Of a DNA stretch of 43,709 bases, positions 1-7,701 are shown piece after piece. The stretch's first letter is position 1. Each line of letters opens with the position of its first letter. A program made the translations under genes and the position numbers. Source of the stretch: Clostridiales bacterium (lineage in GTDB: Bacteria > Bacillota > Clostridia > Christensenellales > Aristaeellaceae); assembly GCA_012728815.1 (NCBI GenBank), contig JAAYEI010000046.1, positions 1-43,709 of the forward strand, in the 5' to 3' direction. The notes beneath the pieces are model-generated. The model saw nothing but the letters and a program-made list of their open reading frames with translations. It had not been told where the DNA came from and made no database searches.

Positions 1-1
1 A

Positions 2-79
2 ATCGAGCATTGGATGAACAACTACCCGCGCCGCCTGCTTGGCTACAGGACGGCCAAGCAGGCTTACCAGGCAGCTTGA
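2..79 (+). CDS. IS30-family transposase, C-terminal end (partial)
   Basis: An open frame enters from the left edge and stops at TGA 77-79, giving 25 residues. The stretch WMNNYPRRLLGYRTAKQAY (residues 4-22) matches the end of IS30-family DDE transposases, where a W/LNxxPRxxLGYxT motif follows the catalytic core. IS30 enzymes cut and paste the element through a circular intermediate. Only the tail is visible, so it is unclear whether the copy is intact. It sits where dnaA or the origin region would usually lie next to rpmH. The family call rests on this short motif. Confidence 0.6.
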   Translation: MEHWMNNYPRRLLGYRTAKQAYQAA

Positions 80-95
80 GTGAACAGGGCTACAG

Positions 96-126
96 GGGGT
101 GCGGCAATTAAAGTTGCAATCTAGAG
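96..126. repeat. Possible right terminal repeat of the IS30-like element
   Basis: Just after the transposase stop lies a GGTGCGGCAATTAAAGTTGC stretch continuing to about 126. IS30-family right ends commonly carry a GGTGTNGCA...AAGTTGCA-type inverted repeat close to the transposase stop. The matching left end is outside the window, so the boundary cannot be fixed. No DnaA box (TTATCCACA) was seen between 80 and 254. Confidence 0.3.
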
Positions 127-154
127 GGGATGCGGGCGGCCGGCGCTTTCAGGC

Positions 155-183
155 TTGACAGCCCGCAGGCGCCATATTATAGT
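155..183 (+). promoter_or_regulatory. Sigma-A-type promoter for rpmH-rnpA-yidD-yidC-khpB
   Basis: TTGACA at 155-160 is followed after 17 bases by TATAGT at 178-183. The predicted start near 190 leaves a leader of about 65 bases before rpmH, with AAGGAG at 240-245. Confidence 0.75.
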
Positions 184-254
184 GTAGAAGTTACAGGTTC
201 GGCCCTGCCCTGCCGTTGGGCCAATGTGCCGTGTTGAAGAAGGAGTGAGGACCC

Positions 255-389
255 ATGAAACGTACCTACCAGCCAAAGAAACGCCAGCGCAGCAAGGTGC
301 ATGGCTTCCGCCAGCGCATGGCCACCAAGAATGGCCGCCGCGTGCTCGCAGCGCGCAGGCGCAGGGGCCGCAAGGTCCTGTCCGCCTGA
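255..389 (+). CDS. rpmH: 50S ribosomal protein L34
   Basis: A 44-residue, very basic protein beginning [18 protein letters not shown] and ending in an Arg-rich helix, as in L34 across bacteria (44-46 residues). It binds 23S rRNA in the large subunit. The ATG at 255 is preceded by AAGGAG at 240-245. It opens the conserved rpmH-rnpA-yidD-yidC-khpB cluster, with rnpA starting 94 bases downstream. In most Firmicutes dnaA lies divergently just upstream. Here an IS30-type transposase is found instead. Confidence 0.97.
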   Translation: MKRTYQPKKRQRSKVHGFRQRMATKNGRRVLAARRRRGRKVLSA

Positions 390-483
390 CACGCCGTGAC
401 CGGACTGCAAGGCTGATCGTCCGCCCGTTGCACAGGTTTCACAGCGCGATGGGCGGATTTTGCTTGCAGAGGGGACGTTTTGC

Positions 484-819
484 ATGCAGCAGCAGCACAG
501 GATCCGCAAAAACGGCCACTTCCGCTATGTCTACCGAAGGGGCAGGCACGCCGGAGGCAGGCTGATGCGCGTACACCTGGCGCGCGGGCGCTGGCTGCAG
601 GTTGGGTTCTCGGTTTCCCGCCAGGTGGGCGGCGCGGTCACGCGCAACCTGGTCAAGCGCAGGCTGCGCGAGGCCTTCCGCGCGCTGATGCCCAGGCTGG
701 TGACGGGCAGCTATGTCATCACCGCCAACCCCGAGGCGGCCAAGGCCGACTACCACCAGCTGGCCCAGCAGCTGGCCGTCCTGCTCAAGCGGCTGGACGC
801 GCTGAAGCCTCCGGCGTGA
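484..819 (+). CDS. rnpA: Ribonuclease P protein component
   Basis: Protein subunit of RNase P, which helps the catalytic RNA remove 5' leaders from pre-tRNA. The 111-residue product has the family RNR signature ([14 protein letters not shown], about residues 54-67), which contacts the RNA, and the N-terminal [16 protein letters not shown] stretch that lines the leader-binding cleft. A TTG at 460 is in frame, but the ATG at 484 is preferred because GAGGGG at 469-474 is well placed as its ribosome site and the family begins near this point. The 3' end overlaps the yidD start (GTGA), implying coupled translation. Confidence 0.95.
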   Translation: MQQQHRIRKNGHFRYVYRRGRHAGGRLMRVHLARGRWLQVGFSVSRQVGGAVTRNLVKRRLREAFRALMPRLVTGSYVITANPEAAKADYHQLAQQLAVLLKRLDALKPPA

Positions 820-1055
820 AACGGCTGCTCATGGGGCTGGTGCGCTTGTACCAGCGCACCCTCAGCCCCCACCTGCCGGCGGCCTGCCGCTACCAGCCCA
901 GCTGCTCCCACTATGCCCTGACCGCGCTGGAACGCTTTGGCGCGCTGCGCGGGGGCTGGCTGGCGCTGAAACGGATCCTCCGCTGCAACCCCTTTTCCAG
1001 GGGCGGCTATGACCCGGTGCCTGAATTGCCAGACTCAGTAATAAGGAGGGACTAA
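816..1055 (+). CDS. yidD: Membrane protein insertion efficiency factor YidD
   Basis: A 79-residue protein with the full YidD pattern: a short amphipathic start, then [11 protein letters not shown] (Cys pair in the middle) and [15 protein letters not shown]. YidD is a small membrane-peripheral protein that assists insertion of proteins by YidC. The start is GTG at 816, overlapping the rnpA stop by four bases, and the stop is five bases before yidC. This tight packing between rnpA and yidC is the usual arrangement. Confidence 0.93.
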   Translation: MKRLLMGLVRLYQRTLSPHLPAACRYQPSCSHYALTALERFGALRGGWLALKRILRCNPFSRGGYDPVPELPDSVIRRD

Positions 1056-1060
1056 GCCCA

Positions 1061-2104
1061 GTGTCAGCCATCACCAACTCCCTGACCGGGGTCATCCAGT
1101 GGATTTACAGCCTCATCCACAACCACGGTTGGTCCATCGTCATCTTTACCCTGCTCATCCGCACCGTTTTGATGCCGCTAGACATCTCCAGCCGCAAGGG
1201 CATGCGCAAGATGGCCAAGATCCAGCCCCAGATCAACGCCCTGCAGAAGAAGTACGCCAATGACAAGGCCAAGCTGCAGCAAAAGCAGTCCGAGCTGATG
1301 CGCAAGGAGCGCTACAACCCGCTCTCCGGCTGCCTGCCGCTGCTGATTCAGATGCCCATCCTGTTCGCGATGTTCGGCGCCATGCGCCTGATCGCCAACG
1401 AACAGATCGTGGACCAGGTCTTCACCTTCCTGAAGGGCGGCACCCCCCAATACGAGGGCTGGCTGTGGGTCAAGAACATCTGGATGGCTGATTCGCTCTT
1501 TGCCTCCGTCGCCCCGAACCTCAACGCCCTGCAGGTCATCGGGCATGATGTGTGGCACAAGATCTGGACCCTGATGCCCGCGGCCGACCAGCAGCTGGTG
1601 ATCAGCAGCATCAGCCAGCACGTGCAGGATTTCGCGGGCGCGGTGGACTTTTCCAACGCTGAGGCCTTCAAGGCTCTGCTGCCCCAGATCCAGGCCACGC
1701 TGTCCCAGATGCCCGCCTACGTGGCGCAGACCGCGCCCATGCCGGGCTTTGAGAACATCAACCTGATCATCTTCTCCCTCAAGGTCTTCGCCCAGTTCAA
1801 CGGCTTGCTGATCCTGCCGGTGCTGGCGGGCTCCTCTCAGCTGCTGATGACCAAGGTGAACCCCCAGGCCGCCGGCCAGCAGCCGGCCGCCGGCGGGCAG
1901 GGCGCGGGCATGGGCAACTTCATGAAGTACTTCTTCCCGCTGTTCTCCGTGTACATTACCCTGACCAGCAACGCCGGCTTCGCGCTGTACTGGGTGACCA
2001 GCAACCTGATTGCCACCGCGATGAGCTACTTCATCAACCTGTACTACGACAGGAAGGACAAGCTGCCCGCGGCGAACGAACTCCAGGAAGGAACCGTCAA
2101 ATAA
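1061..2104 (+). CDS. yidC: YidC/Oxa1-family membrane protein insertase
   Basis: A 347-residue insertase that places small and multi-span proteins in the cytoplasmic membrane, alone or with SecYEG. It is the short monoderm form: no large extracytoplasmic P1 domain, and no lipobox Cys at the start. The first core helix carries the conserved Arg in VIFTLLIRTVLMPL (about residues 27-40), which forms the hydrophilic groove. The basic, coiled-coil C1 loop follows (about 45-85). Later helices lie near 225-265 and 285-325. A region of about 100 residues between the second and third core helices is longer than typical. GTG start at 1061 with AAGGAGGG at 1043-1050. The stop overlaps the khpB start by one base (TAATG). 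Confidence 0.95.
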   Translation: MSAITNSLTGVIQWIYSLIHNHGWSIVIFTLLIRTVLMPLDISSRKGMRKMAKIQPQINALQKKYANDKAKLQQKQSELMRKERYNPLSGCLPLLIQMPILFAMFGAMRLIANEQIVDQVFTFLKGGTPQYEGWLWVKNIWMADSLFASVAPNLNALQVIGHDVWHKIWTLMPAADQQLVISSISQHVQDFAGAVDFSNAEAFKALLPQIQATLSQMPAYVAQTAPMPGFENINLIIFSLKVFAQFNGLLILPVLAGSSQLLMTKVNPQAAGQQPAAGGQGAGMGNFMKYFFPLFSVYITLTSNAGFALYWVTSNLIATAMSYFINLYYDRKDKLPAANELQEGTVK

Positions 2105-3069
2105 TGAAATCATATGAAGCAAGCGGCCGCACTGTGGAGGATGCCATCTCCGCAGGCCTGGCCGAACATGGCCTGTCCATCGGCGATGTAAGCGTTGAGA
2201 TACTGGAGGAGGGCTCCAAGGGGCTGTTTGGCCTGTTTGGCAGCCGCGAGGCCCGCGTGCGCCTCACCCTCAATGATGACAACAACCACGCCGACGCCAT
2301 GGACCTTTTCCGTGATTCCCTTGCCAGCAAGCCCCAGCGCAGGCCCGCGCCCAGGGAGGAGGCGCCCCGCAGAAGCGAGGAAGCCCCCAGGCCCCAGGTG
2401 CGGGAAGCCCCCAAGCCCCAGGCGCCCGCTCCCCGGGCCACTGAAGCCCAGGCGGAGGACAGGCCCGTCCGTGCGCCGCGCAAGCGCAAGCCGCGCCAGC
2501 CCAAACCCCAGGCCGGGCAGCCCCAGGCCACCCAGCCTGCCGCCCCCGCCGCCCTGCAGGAGGAGCGCGTGCTCACCGCCCTCACCCAGGTGGAGGCCGA
2601 CAGCCCCGCGGGCATCGCCCAGCGCTTCCTGCAGGAGCTGACGCAGCTGATGGGCCTTGAAATCACCGTGTCCATCGCCCTGGACCAGGAGGGCCATGTC
2701 TTCGCCACCCTGGAGGGTGACCCCCAGGGCATCCTGATTGGCCGGCGCGGGGAAACGCTGGACGCGCTGCAGTACCTGACCAGCCTGAACGTCAACAAGG
2801 GCCGGGAGGACTATGTCCGCGTCACCATCGATTCTGAGGGCTACCGCCAAAAGCGCCAGGAGGCGCTCATCCGCCTGGCCAACCGCATGGCCAACCGCGC
2901 GCGCAAGACCGGCCGCCGGGTCAACATGGAGCCCATGAACCCCTACGAGCGGCGCATTTTCCACAGCGCGCTGCAGGCCAGCCCGGGCATTGTCACCCAT
3001 TCAGAGGGGGAGGAGCCCAACCGCCATGTGGTCATCACCCCGGTCAGGGACGACGGCGCGGACGGCTGA
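2104..3069 (+). CDS. khpB: RNA-binding protein KhpB (Jag/EloR)
   Basis: A 321-residue protein with the three Jag parts: an N-terminal Jag_N domain (1-56, containing KGLFGLFG), a KH domain with the GRRGETLDALQYL loop (about 215-235), and a C-terminal R3H domain with NPYERRIFHSAL (about 279-290). KhpB binds RNA with KhpA and influences cell elongation and division in Firmicutes. Jag_N and KH are joined by a low-complexity linker (about residues 75-150) very rich in Pro, Ala, Arg and Glu. The gene is fused translationally to yidC by TAATG. There is no clear terminator after it, so read-through into yceD is possible. Confidence 0.93.
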   Translation: MKSYEASGRTVEDAISAGLAEHGLSIGDVSVEILEEGSKGLFGLFGSREARVRLTLNDDNNHADAMDLFRDSLASKPQRRPAPREEAPRRSEEAPRPQVREAPKPQAPAPRATEAQAEDRPVRAPRKRKPRQPKPQAGQPQATQPAAPAALQEERVLTALTQVEADSPAGIAQRFLQELTQLMGLEITVSIALDQEGHVFATLEGDPQGILIGRRGETLDALQYLTSLNVNKGREDYVRVTIDSEGYRQKRQEALIRLANRMANRARKTGRRVNMEPMNPYERRIFHSALQASPGIVTHSEGEEPNRHVVITPVRDDGADG

Positions 3070-3078
3070 TTATTCTGT

Positions 3079-3107
3079 TTGACAAGGCTGTGGTGGCTGG
3101 CTATAAT
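3079..3107 (+). promoter_or_regulatory. Consensus sigma-A promoter for yceD-rpmF
   Basis: TTGACA at 3079-3084 and TATAAT at 3102-3107 are separated by exactly 17 bases, a perfect consensus. Transcription would begin near 3114. This makes the ATG at 3122 an unlikely start for yceD, since only about eight leader bases would remain, and favours 3140. Confidence 0.85.
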
Positions 3108-3139
3108 ACTGTGCGTTCACCATGGAGGGAGGCGGTAGG

Positions 3140-3664
3140 ATGATGCTGGACATAACTGCCGCAATCAAGGCCCCGGGCACGGCCATTCCCTTTGTTCACA
3201 AGGAGGCGCTGGAAGACACCCACATCCTGGGCGAGGACGTCCGCTTCCCGGAGCCGGCCACCATCAAGGGCGTGTTCCGCCTGGTGGACGAGGCCCTGGT
3301 GATCAAAGGGCGCCTCAGCGTCACCGCCCACGCCCATTGCGCGCGCTGCCTGCAGCCTGTTGCCTACAAGGTGAGCGCGCCCCTGGATGAGAGCTTCCTG
3401 CGCGTCAACCCGCGGGCCCTGGCTGAGGAGCCGGAGGATCCCTGGGAGGAGAAGCTGGTCTTCTCCGGCAGCCGGGTGGACCTGTCCAGCCTGGCCCACA
3501 CCCTGGCGCTGCTGGAGCTGCCCATCCGCTTCCTGTGCAGCCAGGATTGTCAAGGGCAGCAGCTGCCCGAAGACCCGCAGGACCAGCAACCCGAAGACTC
3601 GCTACATGAGGCCCATCCTTTTGAGGCGCTCAGGCAGTTGTACAACAAGTTTCAGGAGGAGTAA
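3140..3664 (+). CDS. yceD: YceD family protein (DUF177), L32 neighbour
   Basis: A 174-residue YceD/DUF177 protein. The family is almost always encoded just before rpmF and has been linked to 23S rRNA accumulation or ribosome assembly. The molecular role is still poorly defined. Visible features are a central CARC pair (C67, C70) and a second pair C133/C137 (CSQDC) that could bind zinc, followed by an acidic tail. In-frame ATGs occur at 3122, 3140 and 3143. The one at 3140 is chosen because GGAGGGA at 3124-3130 sits nine bases before it and because of the promoter position. It ends three bases before rpmF. Confidence 0.85.
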   Translation: MMLDITAAIKAPGTAIPFVHKEALEDTHILGEDVRFPEPATIKGVFRLVDEALVIKGRLSVTAHAHCARCLQPVAYKVSAPLDESFLRVNPRALAEEPEDPWEEKLVFSGSRVDLSSLAHTLALLELPIRFLCSQDCQGQQLPEDPQDQQPEDSLHEAHPFEALRQLYNKFQEE

Positions 3665-3667
3665 GCC

Positions 3668-3862
3668 ATGGCAGTCCCAAAGAGTAAAGTGTTCCGCGCG
3701 CGCGGTCGCAAGCGCCGCACCCACTACAAGCTGAACCTGCCGTCCATCGTCGCCTGCCCCAAGTGCGGCGAGATGCGCCTGGCCCACCACGTCTGCAAGG
3801 CCTGCGGCACCTACAAGGGTGTGCAGGTGCTGGCGGTGGAAGAGGACAAGCAGCGCGCCTAA
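3668..3862 (+). CDS. rpmF: 50S ribosomal protein L32
   Basis: A 64-residue L32 beginning MAVPKSKVFRARGRKRRTHY. It carries a zinc-ribbon of two Cys pairs (CPKCG about residue 30 and CKACG about 43), the zinc-containing version of L32. A short acidic/basic tail ends the protein. The ribosome site AGGAG at 3656-3660 lies within the end of yceD. In many Firmicutes fapR/plsX follow; here the valS leader follows instead. Confidence 0.96.
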   Translation: MAVPKSKVFRARGRKRRTHYKLNLPSIVACPKCGEMRLAHHVCKACGTYKGVQVLAVEEDKQRA

Positions 3863-3874
3863 GCGCAATCCTGC

Positions 3875-4081
3875 CCGTTGCGGAAGAGGAGTACACGCCT
3901 GGTTGCTCCCCAAAGAGAAGCGCCCCCTGGCTGAAAGGGCGCGGGAGGCAAGGCGCGGAAGGTCGCTTCCAAGGGCCGCGGCATGGCCGCCGGGGGCGCC
4001 CGTTAGCGCGCGAAGAGGCGGCGGAAACGCCGCGAAGCAAGGTGGTACCACGGGTCGCCCGTCCTTCGTGATGCGGCGGCC
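3875..4081 (+). promoter_or_regulatory. T-box leader of valS (tRNA-Val sensing)
   Basis: The core T-box sequence AAGGTGGTACCACGG is at 4039-4053. Upstream are parts of a Stem I: an AGTA element near 3890, a GCGCCC...GGGCGC arm (about 3919-3943), and GGAAGGTCGCTTCC at 3957-3970. In other T-boxes the specifier sits in such a stretch; GTC at 3962-3964 would decode valine, fitting the downstream gene. Uncharged tRNA-Val would stabilise the antiterminator and permit valS transcription. The specifier position is my reading of the pattern, not a folded model. Confidence 0.85.
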
Positions 4082-4090
4082 TGTTGTATT
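4053..4090 (+). terminator. T-box terminator hairpin before valS
   Basis: GGTCGCC/CGTC at 4053-4063 pairs with GATG/CGGCGGCC at 4070-4081 (one bulged C, two G-U pairs). A T-rich tail TGTTGTATT follows. The 5' strand includes bases next to the T-box core, so antiterminator and terminator compete. Confidence 0.7.
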
Positions 4091-4119
4091 CTAAGCATAT
4101 GATGTGTCAGGAGGATACC

Positions 4120-6765
4120 ATGGCCCACACAGACATGGAGAAGACCTTTTCGCCCCAGCAGCAGGAGCAGGCCATCTACGAGGCCTGGGAGCGCTCCGGC
4201 GCCTTCACCCCCACCCGGGAGCCGGGCAAGCAGTCCTACACCATTGTCATGCCGCCGCCCAACATCACCGGGCAGCTGCACATGGGCCATGCGGTGGACG
4301 TCACCCTGCAGGACATCCTCATCCGCTTCCACCGGATGCTGGGCCAGCCCACCCTGTGGCTGCCGGGCACCGACCATGCCTCCATCGCGACTGAAAACAG
4401 GATCGTGGAGCAGATGCGCAAAGAAGGCCTCACCAAGGAAGGCATCGGCCGGGAGGCCTTCCTGGCGCGCGCCTGGCAGTGGAAGGAGGAATACGGCGGC
4501 CAGATCACCCGCCAGCTGCGCCGCCTGGGCGCCTCCTGCGACTGGAGCCGCGAGCGCTTCACCATGGACGAGGGCTGCTCCCGCGCGGTCACCGAGGTCT
4601 TTGTGCGCCTGCATGAGCAGGGGCTGATTTACCGGGGCGAGCGCATCATCAACTGGTGTCCGGTGTGCAGGACCGCGCTGAGTGACATCGAGGTAGAGTA
4701 CGAGGAAAAGCAATCCAAGCTCTGGCACATCCGCTACCCCGGCGCTGATGGCGGGCCGGGCGTGGTGGTGGCCACCACCCGGCCGGAAACCATGCTGGGG
4801 GATACCGGCGTGGCCGTCCACCCGGAGGACGGGCGCTACCAGCATCTGATTGGCCAGACCGTGCGCCTGCCCCTCACCGGGCGGCTGATCCCCGTGGTGG
4901 CCGACAGCTATGTGGACCCGGCCTTTGGCACCGGCGCCGTCAAGATGACCCCGGCGCATGACCCCAATGACTTTGAGATCGCCAGCCGTCACAACCTGGA
5001 CATCCTGCGGGTGATGAACGATGACGGCAGCATGAACGAGGCCGCCGGGGCGGATTTCGCAGGCATGAGCGGCGCCCAGGCCCGGGAGGAGGTTTTAAAG
5101 CGCCTGACCGGTGAAGGCCTGCTGGTCAAAACCGAGGACTACACCCACAACGTGGGCAGCTGCTCACGCTGCCACACCACGGTGGAGCCCCTCATCTCCC
5201 GGCAATGGTTCCTGCAGATGAAGGAGCTGGCCCGCCCGGCCATTGACGCCGTGCACGAAGGCCAGCTGCGCTTTTACCCCGAGCGCTTCGCCCACACCTA
5301 CTTCAACTGGATGGAAAACATCCGCGACTGGTGCATCAGCCGCCAGCTGTGGTGGGGGCACCGCATCCCGGCCTGGTACTGCGACAGCTGCGGGCGCACC
5401 ATCGTGGCCCGCCAGGCGCCGGACACCTGCCCGGACTGCGCTTCTGACCGCCTGCGTCAGGATGAGGACGTGCTGGACACCTGGTTCTCCTCCGCCCTCT
5501 GGCCCTTCTCCACCCTGGGCTGGCCCGAGCGCACGGAGGACCTGGCCTATTTCTACCCCACCAACACCCTGGTCACCGCATACGACATCATCTTCTTCTG
5601 GGTGGCCCGCATGATCTTCTCAGGCCTGCACCACACCGGGCAGGTGCCCTTTGACACCGTGCTCATCCACGGCATCGTGCGCGATGAGCAGGGGCGCAAG
5701 ATGTCCAAATCCCTGGGCAACGGCGTGGACCCGCTGGAGGTCATTGAAACCTACGGCGCGGACGCGCTGCGCTTCTCCCTGGTGCAGGGGGTGGCGCCGG
5801 GCGCGGACATGCGGGTCAGCGCCGAGCGCAGCGAGGCGGCGCGCAATTTCGCCAACAAGGTCTGGAACGCCGCGCGCTTTGTGCTGATGAACCTCAAGGG
5901 CGAGGTGGGCAGCGTGGACCCCGCGCAGCTCAACGCGGCGGAGAAATGGATCCTCTCCCGCATGAACCGCGCGATCCGCACCGTGACCCAGCACCTGCAG
6001 GGCAATGACCTGGGGCTGGCGGCCCAGGCGGTCTATGATTTTGCCTGGAGCGAGTTTTGCGACTGGTACATCGAGCTGGCCAAGGGCGACCTGTTCGGGG
6101 ATGATGCGGCGCGCCAGGCCCAGGCCCGCGCGGTGCTGCTCACGGTGCTCAGCGCCCTGCTGCGCCTGCTGCACCCCTTCATGCCCTTTTTGACCGAAAT
6201 CATCTACAAGGCGCTGCCCGGGCAGGGGCAGGCCTCCTGCATGCTCTCGGAGTGGCCTACGGCCCATGAGGCGCTGGATTTTCCCCGGGAAGAGCAGCAG
6301 ATGGAGGGCGTGATGGACCTAATCCGCGCCATCCGCGCGGTACGCACCGAGCTCAAGGTGCAGCCGGGCATGAAGGCGCGCCTGCTGCTGCGCCCCAAGG
6401 AGGGCTGGGCCCAGCACCTGCTGGATGCCCAGGCATCCTTCATCCGCCTGGCGGGCGTGTCCAGCCTGCGGGTGCTGGACCTGGATGAGCAGGTGGAGGA
6501 GAAGACGGTGTCCGCGGTGGGCCTGGCTGGCGAGGCCCTCATGCCCCTGGGCGAGCTGGTGGACATCCAGAAGGAAATCGCGCGCCTGATGAAGGATGCC
6601 CAGACCCTGCGGGATGAGATTGCCCGCAGCCGCGGCAAGCTGGCCAATGAGGGCTTTGTCAAAAAGGCGCCCCCTGCCCTGGTGCAGGCGGAGGAGGAGA
6701 AGATCATCACCAACCAGGGCATGCTGGACACCCTGAGCAAGCGCATCCAGGAGCTGTCCAGGTGA
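4120..6765 (+). CDS. valS: Valyl-tRNA synthetase
   Basis: An 881-residue class Ia synthetase that charges tRNA-Val. The HIGH-type motif is HMGH at 54-57, within PPPNITGQLHMGHAVD. The KMSKS loop is at 527-531. An editing (CP1) domain lies between them, with TTRPETMLGDTGVAVHPED near 222-240. The C-terminus holds the coiled-coil that binds the tRNA (about 815-880). ATG at 4120 is chosen over a TTG at 4084 because AGGAGG at 4109-4114 precedes it and the TTG falls at the end of the leader terminator. Length matches the family. The 3' end overlaps rsmH by four bases. Confidence 0.97.
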   Translation: MAHTDMEKTFSPQQQEQAIYEAWERSGAFTPTREPGKQSYTIVMPPPNITGQLHMGHAVDVTLQDILIRFHRMLGQPTLWLPGTDHASIATENRIVEQMRKEGLTKEGIGREAFLARAWQWKEEYGGQITRQLRRLGASCDWSRERFTMDEGCSRAVTEVFVRLHEQGLIYRGERIINWCPVCRTALSDIEVEYEEKQSKLWHIRYPGADGGPGVVVATTRPETMLGDTGVAVHPEDGRYQHLIGQTVRLPLTGRLIPVVADSYVDPAFGTGAVKMTPAHDPNDFEIASRHNLDILRVMNDDGSMNEAAGADFAGMSGAQAREEVLKRLTGEGLLVKTEDYTHNVGSCSRCHTTVEPLISRQWFLQMKELARPAIDAVHEGQLRFYPERFAHTYFNWMENIRDWCISRQLWWGHRIPAWYCDSCGRTIVARQAPDTCPDCASDRLRQDEDVLDTWFSSALWPFSTLGWPERTEDLAYFYPTNTLVTAYDIIFFWVARMIFSGLHHTGQVPFDTVLIHGIVRDEQGRKMSKSLGNGVDPLEVIETYGADALRFSLVQGVAPGADMRVSAERSEAARNFANKVWNAARFVLMNLKGEVGSVDPAQLNAAEKWILSRMNRAIRTVTQHLQGNDLGLAAQAVYDFAWSEFCDWYIELAKGDLFGDDAARQAQARAVLLTVLSALLRLLHPFMPFLTEIIYKALPGQGQASCMLSEWPTAHEALDFPREEQQMEGVMDLIRAIRAVRTELKVQPGMKARLLLRPKEGWAQHLLDAQASFIRLAGVSSLRVLDLDEQVEEKTVSAVGLAGEALMPLGELVDIQKEIARLMKDAQTLRDEIARSRGKLANEGFVKKAPPALVQAEEEKIITNQGMLDTLSKRIQELSR

Positions 6766-7694
6766 CCCAGCCCTTCCACCACACCCCGGTGCTGCTGGGG
6801 GAGAGCCTGCGGGCGCTGGACCTCAGGTCCGGCGGCGCCTACCTGGATGGCACCGTGGGCGGAGGCGGGCACAGCCTGGGCATCCTCCAGGCACTGCAGG
6901 GGCAATGTGCATTGACCTGCCTGGACCGCGACCAGGAGGCGCTGGAAGCGGCCAGGGCGCGCCTTGCGCGGTACCCCCAGGTGCGCTTTGTGCATGGCAA
7001 TTTCCATCAGGCGCAGGCCCTGCTTCCTGGGCAGCGCTTTGACGGCATCCTGCTGGACTTGGGGGTGTCCTCCCACCAGTTGGACCAGCCCCACCGCGGC
7101 TTTTCCTACCATGAGGAGGCGCCGCTGGACATGCGCATGGACCAGGAGGGCGGCCCCACGGCGGCCGACTGGCTCAACACGGCCCCGGAAGGGGAGATTG
7201 CCGGCGCCCTGCGCGATTACGCGGACGAGCGCTGGGCGGTGCGCATCGCCCGGATCATCCTGGAGATGCGCGCGCAGCGCCCCCTGGAAACCACCCAGGA
7301 CCTGGTGCGCGCGGTGGACCGGGCCATCCCCCGGGCGGTGCGCCGCCGTGAGGAGGGTCACCCGGCCCGCCGGACTTTCCAGGCGGTGCGCATCGCGGTC
7401 AACGATGAAATTGCCCCGCTTAGGGCGGCGCTCACGGGTTTGCTGGGGATGCTCACGCCCGGCGGCCGCCTGGTGGTCATCACCTTCCACTCCATTGAGG
7501 ACCGGGTGGTCAAGCGGGCCTTCAACAGTTTCAGGAACCCCTGCGTCTGCCCGGTGGACGCGCCCCTGTGCGTGTGCGGCCGCCAGCCCCTGGCCAGCCT
7601 GCCCCGGGGCTACCCTGTGTCCCCGGGAGAGGAAGAGCTGCGCACCAACCCCCGCGCCCGCAGCGCCCGGCTGCGCGTGGCGCAGAAGCTGTGA
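6762..7694 (+). CDS. rsmH: 16S rRNA (cytosine-1402 N4)-methyltransferase
   Basis: A 310-residue SAM-dependent enzyme that makes N4-methyl-C1402 in the 16S rRNA decoding centre. Visible signatures are HHTPVLL at the start, the SAM-binding YLDGTVGGGGHS (about 27-38), LDLGVSSHQLDQPHRGFSY (about 99-117), and the C-terminal VVITFHSIEDRVVKRAF. The start is GTG at 6762 within the valS stop, so translation is probably coupled. rsmH normally opens the division/cell-wall cluster (mraZ-rsmH-ftsL). Here it is separated from that cluster and paired with rsmI. Confidence 0.96.
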   Translation: MTQPFHHTPVLLGESLRALDLRSGGAYLDGTVGGGGHSLGILQALQGQCALTCLDRDQEALEAARARLARYPQVRFVHGNFHQAQALLPGQRFDGILLDLGVSSHQLDQPHRGFSYHEEAPLDMRMDQEGGPTAADWLNTAPEGEIAGALRDYADERWAVRIARIILEMRAQRPLETTQDLVRAVDRAIPRAVRRREEGHPARRTFQAVRIAVNDEIAPLRAALTGLLGMLTPGGRLVVITFHSIEDRVVKRAFNSFRNPCVCPVDAPLCVCGRQPLASLPRGYPVSPGEEELRTNPRARSARLRVAQKL

Positions 7695-7701
7695 GGCAGC
7701 C

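Noticed and set aside
80-254. Replication origin next to rpmH
   Set aside because: No DnaA boxes or AT-rich unwinding region seen; only IS-like sequence and the rpmH promoter.
1178-2122. Long minus-strand open frame antisense to yidC (314 codons)
   Set aside because: High GC at third positions opens shadow frames; the product has no recognisable domains and the plus strand encodes clear YidC and KhpB.
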